From contig JALZWJ010000278.1 in the NCBI GenBank assembly GCA_023300065.1, positions 1 through 9,549 on the forward strand: DNA of 9,549 bases. Direction: 5' to 3'. How positions within the stretch are numbered: the first letter of the stretch is position 1; each line of letters begins with the position of its first letter. The position numbers were made by a program, and so were the translations under genes. Under the pieces are notes generated by a model. It searched no databases and was not told where the DNA came from. It was given only the letters and a program-made list of their open reading frames with translations. This document shows, piece after piece, positions 4,304 through 9,549 of the stretch. Source of the DNA: Akkermansiaceae bacterium. Its GTDB lineage: Bacteria > Verrucomicrobiota > Verrucomicrobiia > Verrucomicrobiales > Akkermansiaceae.

Positions 4304-6742
4304 TCATTTCCCCAATTTACCAGACTCACTAATCTCCATCATCGCCTTAGAGGGGATGGGGTCAAATTCGGTCACGATGCCTGATGGCCAGAGCACTTCC
4401 ACCCGATCGAGAGACTCACCCTCCATCAGGGTCACGCGGATCGCAGCAGAGTTTTGTGACGAAAGCCCTTCACCGGCAGAGCGGCGGTAAATACGCTTAC
4501 CTCGTGACGTTGTCACTTTGAGCAAGGCTCCAATCCCATCACGATTGCTCATGCCGATGGAGGCCTGAGATGATTCATTTCCTCCACGTAGTTGGATCTG
4601 AACGACGCGGCCAGTGCTACCGAGCTCCCCAAAACGATTTCGGAATAAGCGGAATCGGGGTGCGTTGATACTAACGAGCGCGATGTCGAGCCAGCCATCG
4701 CCATCATAATCTAGCACTGCAAACGACCGCGCATCCTCACGGCAATCAACCCCACTGACCAACGAGCGGTCAGAAAATCCGTTTTCTCCAGCGATCAGCA
4801 GGCGGTTCCGCTCGTTGCCGCTAAACGAATTACTAAGATAAACAGGACTTCCTGAGGGCGCGGACTTCGACTGTGGCACGCTGAGATTAAAGTTAAGCAG
4901 CGGAGACTTCCAGGAATCTAGCGTCCGGAATGCTTTATCCTGAGTTGGATCGGAACGCACGACCGTGCTCCAAAAACAACTTCACAAATCACGTTCAGTC
5001 GCGATCGATTTCGGCGCAGTGTAGAGCCCACTAGGGACATAAAGATCGAGAAGCCCATCGTTATTAAAGTCAGCAAATTGACCGCCAAAGGCCCAGCCGA
5101 CCCGAGTCTCAGGCGCGTCAGCCGCCGCAACTTGAGAAAACACCCCGCCATCATTACGGTAGAGAAAATTTCCACGCGCAGACACTCTAATGCGTGGATC
5201 AATTTCGCCGACAGCATCGGCAATGCGGTTTCCAGCCTTAGAATACATGTTTGAGACAAAGAGGTCGAGATCGCCATCGTTGTCATAATCACCGGCTGAG
5301 GCTCCCATCCCAAATGCCATTTCCCCATCCGGAAAAACCTCGGCAAAGGCATCAACAAAAACCGGCTGCTCCGCCCCCCTTGGAGTATCATTGCGTAGGA
5401 AGCTATCCGGCGAAAAATCGTTGCAAACATAAAGGTCATCATCACCATCACCATCTGCGTCGAACCAGCAGGGTTGATAACTCTTGCGCCAAAGCTCAAC
5501 CGATTCGCCACCAGCTCGCTCTAGCCGACCACCGCCACGGTTCATTAGCAAAACATTCGCCACACCACGGTCATTAAAATAAGGATGTGATCCTTTCGAA
5601 ATCACAGCGAGTTTCCGAGATTCTTCAGCTGAGAGATAGCGTTTTTCCCAAGCCTCTGGAACGTCCTTTCCTGGGCTGTAAGTGCAGAGGTAAACATCAA
5701 GCAGACCATCACGATTCACATCAGCGACAGACGCTCCTGTTACAAAATATTGATCCCCTAAATCGCTAAGCTCCTTGGTCACTTCGTGAAAATGACCGTC
5801 ATCATTCCGGTAGTATTGAGTCGGCTCAATCGAGCGGCCTAGGAGAGCATCCTGATCGCCATCATTATCGAAATCCGCAAATATCGCACAGTTGACATAA
5901 TTTTCCGAATTTAGCCCGGCGCGATCCGTGACATCCTCGAAGGTGCCATCCCCCAGATTCCGGAACAATTGCGGAGGCCTGATTCGCGCACTGATAAATA
6001 GATCGTCAAAGCCATCTCCGTCATAATCAACGACGCTCACCACTGGATACTGAGAGGTGCTTTCGATATCGGGCACATTGGCATACTCCAGCTTCGAAAT
6101 CATCAGCCGTCTTTTCGCAAACGCGACTTCGGTCAACTCCTCCTGATACGAACGGCGTGCGACTCCAACGGCATAGGAATTTGGCAGAGCCTTCTCCAAG
6201 ACTTCTTGGAAAAGAGCCTTCGGGGAAGTCTCACTCTCAAAAGAAAGCGGCTCCCATTTTTCGAGTTGCCAGCCACCCGGCTCACTCAGCTTCCATGTCA
6301 TCTTCTGCTTTGCTCTTACTCCGACAATTTTCCCTGAATGCCCGCGCTGAGCACCTTCGAACTTCGTCTTCATCACCAACGACGCTTCGCCTAATTTAGC
6401 CGAAAGCACGCCAAACGAGCCACTCTCCCAACTCATTTCATGATCGAGCCCATCCCAGCTAGGAGGGAGGGAAACCTGGCTCATCATCTCGCTCGGTAGA
6501 GCGTCGCGCGAACCTGACATCAACCAAGTCGCGATCAGGCGTAGCTTCGGCGTGAGCTGCAGCACCAGTTCTTCGCTCGCCACCATTTCACGGATGCGCT
6601 GATCAGCCAGTTTCGAGGCTGAGGCAGGCGCTTCAGAATCTGAAGGCGCATCCTTATTTCGCTGACATGAAGAACAGCACAGCACAGCAAGTGCGAGCAC
6701 CATTTTTACTCTTGATCTCATATTAGAAGAGGCAGTCAGCAT
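4304..6742 (-). CDS. CRTAC1/ASPIC-UnbV family lipoprotein interrupted by an in-frame TGA
   Basis: Read through the TGA at 4982-4984, the frame encodes 812 residues. Residues 1-26 form a Cys-rich signal peptide (LAVLCCSSC), which suggests an exported lipoprotein. Residues 30-225 form an unassigned domain. From about 230 there are FG-GAP/VCBS repeats with seven calcium-loop motifs starting near residues 239, 290, 341, 428, 485, 558 and 678 (for example DYDGDGFDD and DFDNDGDQD), consistent with a seven-bladed propeller. The ASPIC/UnbV domain occupies about 731-804 (SNRDGIGALL, then AGEGLSSQNSA, then VEVLWPSGI). The TGA is codon 587. It falls between repeats six and seven and is followed in the same frame by SCFW, then intact family sequence such as NSFSGNERNRLL and LDYDGDGWLD. 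The start at 6742 has AGG six bases upstream; ATG 6721 (MRSRVK) is the alternative. The CotH gene ends 26 bases upstream, so they probably share a transcript. The product is a selenoprotein, a recent pseudogene, or the result of a sequencing error. Confidence 0.85.
4950..4973 (-). promoter_or_regulatory. SECIS-like hairpin directly downstream of the in-frame TGA
   Basis: After the TGA (4984-4982) comes a 10-base spacer, then a hairpin. GGA (4971-4969) pairs with TCC (4954-4952), and GCAC (4968-4965) pairs with GTGC (4960-4957). The loop is GGTC (4964-4961), and a 2-base bulge GT (4956-4955) lies on the 3' side. Two further pairs (T4972-G4951 wobble and T4973-A4950) extend the base. The bacterial SECIS of E. 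coli fdhF has an upper stem of similar size, a bulge (a single U on the 5' side) and the same GGUC loop, with an 11-base spacer after UGA. The apical G here is the 18th base after the UGA, which fits the spacing I recall for bacterial SECIS elements. SelB binding is inferred, not shown. Confidence 0.45.
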
Positions 6743-6746
6743 AATA

Positions 6747-6759
6747 AACCTGGCAGGTT
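6747..6759. promoter_or_regulatory. Perfect palindrome between CotH and CRTAC1 genes
   Basis: AACCTG-G-CAGGTT is a 6+1+6 palindrome. It lies in the 26-base gap and ends five bases before the ATG at 6742. On the minus strand it contains the AGG that would serve as ribosome site for the CRTAC1 gene. It could form a small hairpin that masks that site or act as an operator half-pair. The loop of one base makes an RNA hairpin strained, so a protein-binding site or chance is equally possible. Confidence 0.3.
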
Positions 6760-6768
6760 AGTGATGCT

Positions 6769-9549
6769 TCATGGAGCAGTGATTTCAAAAAAGGCGCGTA
6801 TGAACTCTTTCGAAGTTGATCCCACCGGAGTCTCACTGCGATAAATCACAGTGGCAGTGCCATCCCCATGGTAGTTCGTGTTCATCAAAATCGTGGAGCC
6901 TGTTCCCTCATTCCAATCGGTAAGATTGGAAGACACTTGCGCAGAAGAAGTAAGGCCAGATATTGCGATGTTATAGGTATAACTCAAAGTTAAAAATTCA
7001 GCGGCTTCCCCTGCGACAGTCAGAGTTTGAACACCTGCGACAGGAAGCACTTCAAGTGAAGATTGGATTGGCGAACTGCCCAGTATGAACTCAAGGAGGT
7101 TAGAAATCCCATCACCATCTGGGTCTTCGAGTTCCCCGCCAATTCCGAAAGTGTTTGTAAAATCTGCATATGATTGCGGAGTGATCGAGGCTCCCCCCGG
7201 CGTCCCCGCAGTGATGCTACTGGCGGCCCAGCTCGCCGCTTGATCGTGATCTGGAAGTGAGCCCGGATCGATAAGAACGAGCGAGGCACCAAGACCTGCT
7301 GCCTCGCTTGGCCATGGCGCGTTATTATCGTAGGTGAACGAGTGGAGCGTTTGGCCAAGTCCGTTGACAAGGGTAAGAGTCTCACCTCCATCATTCAGCT
7401 TACCACTCTGCACTCCGGCAACAGGAAGCCCAGTTCCGTAACGGAATTCAAAAGCTGCTAGATCTTCAACAATCAAGAGCCGCGCGCCCGCCGCCAGTGA
7501 GGATATTGACCCAGTGTTGAAGTCGAATGTGATGCCCTCAGTAAATTGTAATCCTGAAAGATCAAAGCTATCAGTTCCTGTGTTATAAAGTTCAATGAAC
7601 TGAAAATCTTCACCTTCATTATAGCCTGCGGCGATTTCATCAGGAGTCGGTGGTGAGGGATCATACATGATTTCCGAAATCACTAACGAGCTAAGATCCT
7701 GCACGAATGTGGAGGCATTAAGAGCAGACCAATTTTCACCATCGAAGACGCGCGCCTGAACTTCTGTGATTGGCTCGGTGAGGGGCAATACTCCATTATA
7801 AACTACTGCTGTCGAAGAAATAGACCCATTCCCTGTTCCCCCATCAGCAATCGATTGACGCGGGTCACTACCGTCTGTCGTGTAGTATATGGTGCCCGTT
7901 GGAGCTGTGATATCGAGCTGGAAGCCTAATGGGATGGCTCCCCCATGTTGAGAGAATGACGGAGCATCTAAATCGGGATACATTCCCGCTGATTCAAAGC
8001 GACCGATCATGGTGCCCGTTAGAGATGGAAAGTGATTCGTGATCAGGTTGTCTTGAAAGCTTCTCCAAGAATCAGGGCTATGCTCGCCCCAGCGCGCCGA
8101 TTCAGAAATGAAGCTGGTCTCTATTTCAGCAACGCGCTCGTCAAGCCGCTCAATAGCCTCAGCAGGAGTGAAAGCTCCATCGTTAAAATAGTGCTTATGA
8201 ATGCGATCAGCTAACAAGGTTTTGTAATCAGGATCTGCCTCGTTCGCAAGGATCGTGATCAGGTCCAGCGGACCCGGATCCGTCACAGAATGAGTGGGAG
8301 AGCGCAGGTAACCGTCCGCATCTTTCATGAAAAACTTATAAGGCACTTCTTGTATCCTTGATCCAGCGCTACGGAATTCGCTTTCACACCTACCACTGAC
8401 GTAGAGCAGCATGAAATCGGTGTAATTCGCCATATCGATATGGCTGGCAGCATTTGCAAATGGCTGCGCTCCTTCCACGAGCTCTTCCGCTTCTTCCCAG
8501 AACTCACCAGTCCCGTCATAGGGCGCTAAATCTTGCGCAAAATTATCGTTCGCATTGATTGCCTCGTAGTCTTCTTCTCCACCACCAAAATACTCCGAGA
8601 ACATAGCCGCATTCCAACGTTCCCTTAGATGATACTGCCCCCAGTAAAGGCCATTGATATAAACATGAACGAAGCGCCCGTGAGGTGCGATTTGCCCCAT
8701 ATCCATCATGGTGTCATCAGTAAAGCGATTCGACATGTAAGCTCCGCGTTGTGACATGTCATGCCCCCCAGAGCGGAGTTCTACCGCGTCAAATTGAGCG
8801 GCTGGCGGAATAGGATAGTCATGTCCGTCAAACACGGGGAACTCGAGCTTTCCCGGGCCGTAGATCCTGCGGAACGTTAAGCGTAAACTACGTTTCGTGA
8901 AATTCGTATTACGATTACCAAAGCGCTCCATCCCTGCATCGAGCTGCATACTGCCAGCTTCGAAATTAATCAATTCGACTGAAGCCGCCTTCTCGGTGCG
9001 GTCGATGCCTCCCTCAAACACGAGCGAAATGGTTGGCACCGCTTGGAGTGAATCTACCATTTGTGGGCCGAATACCGGATCCTCCGTGATATCGGTATCC
9101 ATACTTGGCTGCTCGATGACATCTAGTGGGAAAATATAAGTATGCGTGTCGATATTGGTCTGTAATAATCCAGCCTTGAAAGCAGCAGCACGCAAGACCG
9201 TGGTCTCTGAGATTGGAATTTGCTCTGTGTAAATAATCCCATTCGACTCAGTCGGTGGCGTGCCATCCAATGTGTAGAATATCTGGGCCCCCGCTGTCTC
9301 GGTAGTAATTTCAACCGAAATTGCGGTGTCATAAAATCCCCGATCAAACGAGAATGACGTATCCTCAACAAACCCAGCAAAGCCGTCGATATTATCCTCA
9401 CCTGGCGTTGGGCTTAAAAAATAGCTCCTTTGAAAGCCAAGAGTGTCGATACCAAAGCTGATATCTGGCCGTTGCTCCGGGTAAGTAGGAGCAAATTCAG
9501 TAACAAGCCCTACTCCATTTGGTTTGACTAAGGCGAGATACTCACCAGA
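6769..9549 (-). CDS. CotH-kinase family exoprotein with lamin-tail and chitobiase-type domains (N-terminus outside window)
   Basis: The frame is open to the right edge, giving 926 visible residues without the true start. In order: the end of a lamin-tail domain (about 1-52, GEYLALV and later YFLSPTPGEDN); a CHB_HEX_C-type beta domain (about 60-140, IFYTLDGTPPTE); a CotH-kinase domain (about 165-500, with FDAVELRSGGHD near 253-264, VYINGLYWGQYHLRERWN near 296-313 and DRIHKHYFNDGAFTP near 448-462); a second CHB_HEX_C domain (about 528-618, YYTTDGSDPR); a complete lamin-tail domain (about 620-763, LVISEIMYDPSPPTP); then DPDGDGISNLLEF (809-821), a calcium-loop-like block common before C-terminal beta domains in Verrucomicrobiota exoproteins. 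CotH proteins are atypical secreted or surface kinases. The substrate here is unknown, and the other domains suggest a large extracellular or cell-surface protein. The gene precedes CRTAC1 by 26 bases and probably forms an operon with it. Confidence 0.9.
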   Translation of the reverse strand, partial: SGEYLALVKPNGVGLVTEFAPTYPEQRPDISFGIDTLGFQRSYFLSPTPGEDNIDGFAGFVEDTSFSFDRGFYDTAISVEITTETAGAQIFYTLDGTPPTESNGIIYTEQIPISETTVLRAAAFKAGLLQTNIDTHTYIFPLDVIEQPSMDTDITEDPVFGPQMVDSLQAVPTISLVFEGGIDRTEKAASVELINFEAGSMQLDAGMERFGNRNTNFTKRSLRLTFRRIYGPGKLEFPVFDGHDYPIPPAAQFDAVELRSGGHDMSQRGAYMSNRFTDDTMMDMGQIAPHGRFVHVYINGLYWGQYHLRERWNAAMFSEYFGGGEEDYEAINANDNFAQDLAPYDGTGEFWEEAEELVEGAQPFANAASHIDMANYTDFMLLYVSGRCESEFRSAGSRIQEVPYKFFMKDADGYLRSPTHSVTDPGPLDLITILANEADPDYKTLLADRIHKHYFNDGAFTPAEAIERLDERVAEIETSFISESARWGEHSPDSWRSFQDNLITNHFPSLTGTMIGRFESAGMYPDLDAPSFSQHGGAIPLGFQLDITAPTGTIYYTTDGSDPRQSIADGGTGNGSISSTAVVYNGVLPLTEPITEVQARVFDGENWSALNASTFVQDLSSLVISEIMYDPSPPTPDEIAAGYNEGEDFQFIELYNTGTDSFDLSGLQFTEGITFDFNTGSISSLAAGARLLIVEDLAAFEFRYGTGLPVAGVQSGKLNDGGETLTLVNGLGQTLHSFTYDNNAPWPSEAAGLGASLVLIDPGSLPDHDQAASWAASSITAGTPGGASITPQSYADFTNTFGIGGELEDPDGDGISNLLEFILGSSPIQSSLEVLPVAGVQTLTVAGEAAEFLTLSYTYNIAISGLTSSAQVSSNLTDWNEGTGSTILMNTNYHGDGTATVIYRSETPVGSTSKEFIRAFFEITAP

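Noticed and set aside
4251..4307. 18-codon frame MNNDLLNRELLESIVSVT, its ATG overlapping the CRTAC1 stop as ATGA
   Set aside because: The overlap is typical of coupled genes, but the product is too short. The same frame continues after the stop only briefly to another TGA, and nothing is recognisable. Chance or a decayed gene is more likely.
3762..4490. 242-codon open frame on the plus strand
   Set aside because: It overlaps the starts and ends of well-supported minus-strand genes, has no recognisable domain, and its composition (Pro/His/Arg/Ile-rich, irregular) looks like antisense sequence.
4304..4960. Independent 218-codon gene starting at GTG 4960
   Set aside because: It is in the same frame as the upstream part, has no signal peptide although the family is exported, and its start codon lies within the SECIS-like stem. 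It is better read as the second half of one gene.
5251..6399. Several plus-strand open frames within the CRTAC1 gene
   Set aside because: They are His/Arg/Pro-rich antisense readings of the Asp/Gly-rich calcium-loop repeats.
4982..6769. Genetic-code reassignment of TGA
   Set aside because: TGA serves as the normal stop for the CotH, DUF2752 and CRTAC1 genes in this window, so a general reassignment is not supported.

Overview
The window looks like a chromosomal stretch from a member of the Verrucomicrobiota (or a close PVC relative). The evidence is protein style: a very large CotH-kinase protein with lamin-tail and chitobiase-type domains and a DPDGDG C-terminal block, a CRTAC1/ASPIC-UnbV lipoprotein, a GYF_2-DUF4190 membrane protein, and mostly weak or absent Shine-Dalgarno sites. 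No rRNA, tRNA, CRISPR array or insertion sequence is visible.

Layout. Positions 1-161 (minus) hold the start of a small lipoprotein. Positions 162-466 hold no gene but carry a structured intergenic repeat: a 27-base inverted repeat plus a 9-base-periodic module. Positions 467-706 (minus) encode a 79-residue Imm32-like protein. Positions 707-1035 hold no gene, only a hairpin. Positions 1036-1506 (plus) encode a secreted YHS-domain protein, closed by a strong intrinsic terminator. Positions 1687-2730 (plus) encode a patatin-like phospholipase. From 2777 onward everything is on the minus strand. A GYF_2-DUF4190 gene (3195-3812) overlaps a downstream DUF2752 gene (2777-3205). Next to it is a decayed C-terminal scrap of an EamA transporter (3977-4123). 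The right half is a two-gene unit: a CotH-family exoprotein (6769-9549, its start beyond the window) followed 26 bases later by a CRTAC1/ASPIC-UnbV protein (4304-6742).

The main observation is in the CRTAC1/ASPIC-UnbV gene. Its reading frame is interrupted by one TGA (4982-4984), between the sixth and seventh calcium-binding repeats of what would be a seven-repeat beta-propeller. Both halves look well preserved and are in the same frame. Ten bases after the TGA there is a hairpin with a GGUC loop, which resembles the bacterial SECIS element. The gene may therefore encode an undescribed selenoprotein with a Sec-Ser-Cys motif. A simple nonsense mutation or sequencing error is the competing explanation. 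A YHS protein in the same window, of a family that I recall includes selenoproteins, carries an ordinary Cys-x-x-Cys.

The CotH and CRTAC1 proteins are both predicted to act outside the cytoplasm and are probably co-transcribed. The other genes show no clear functional link with them.
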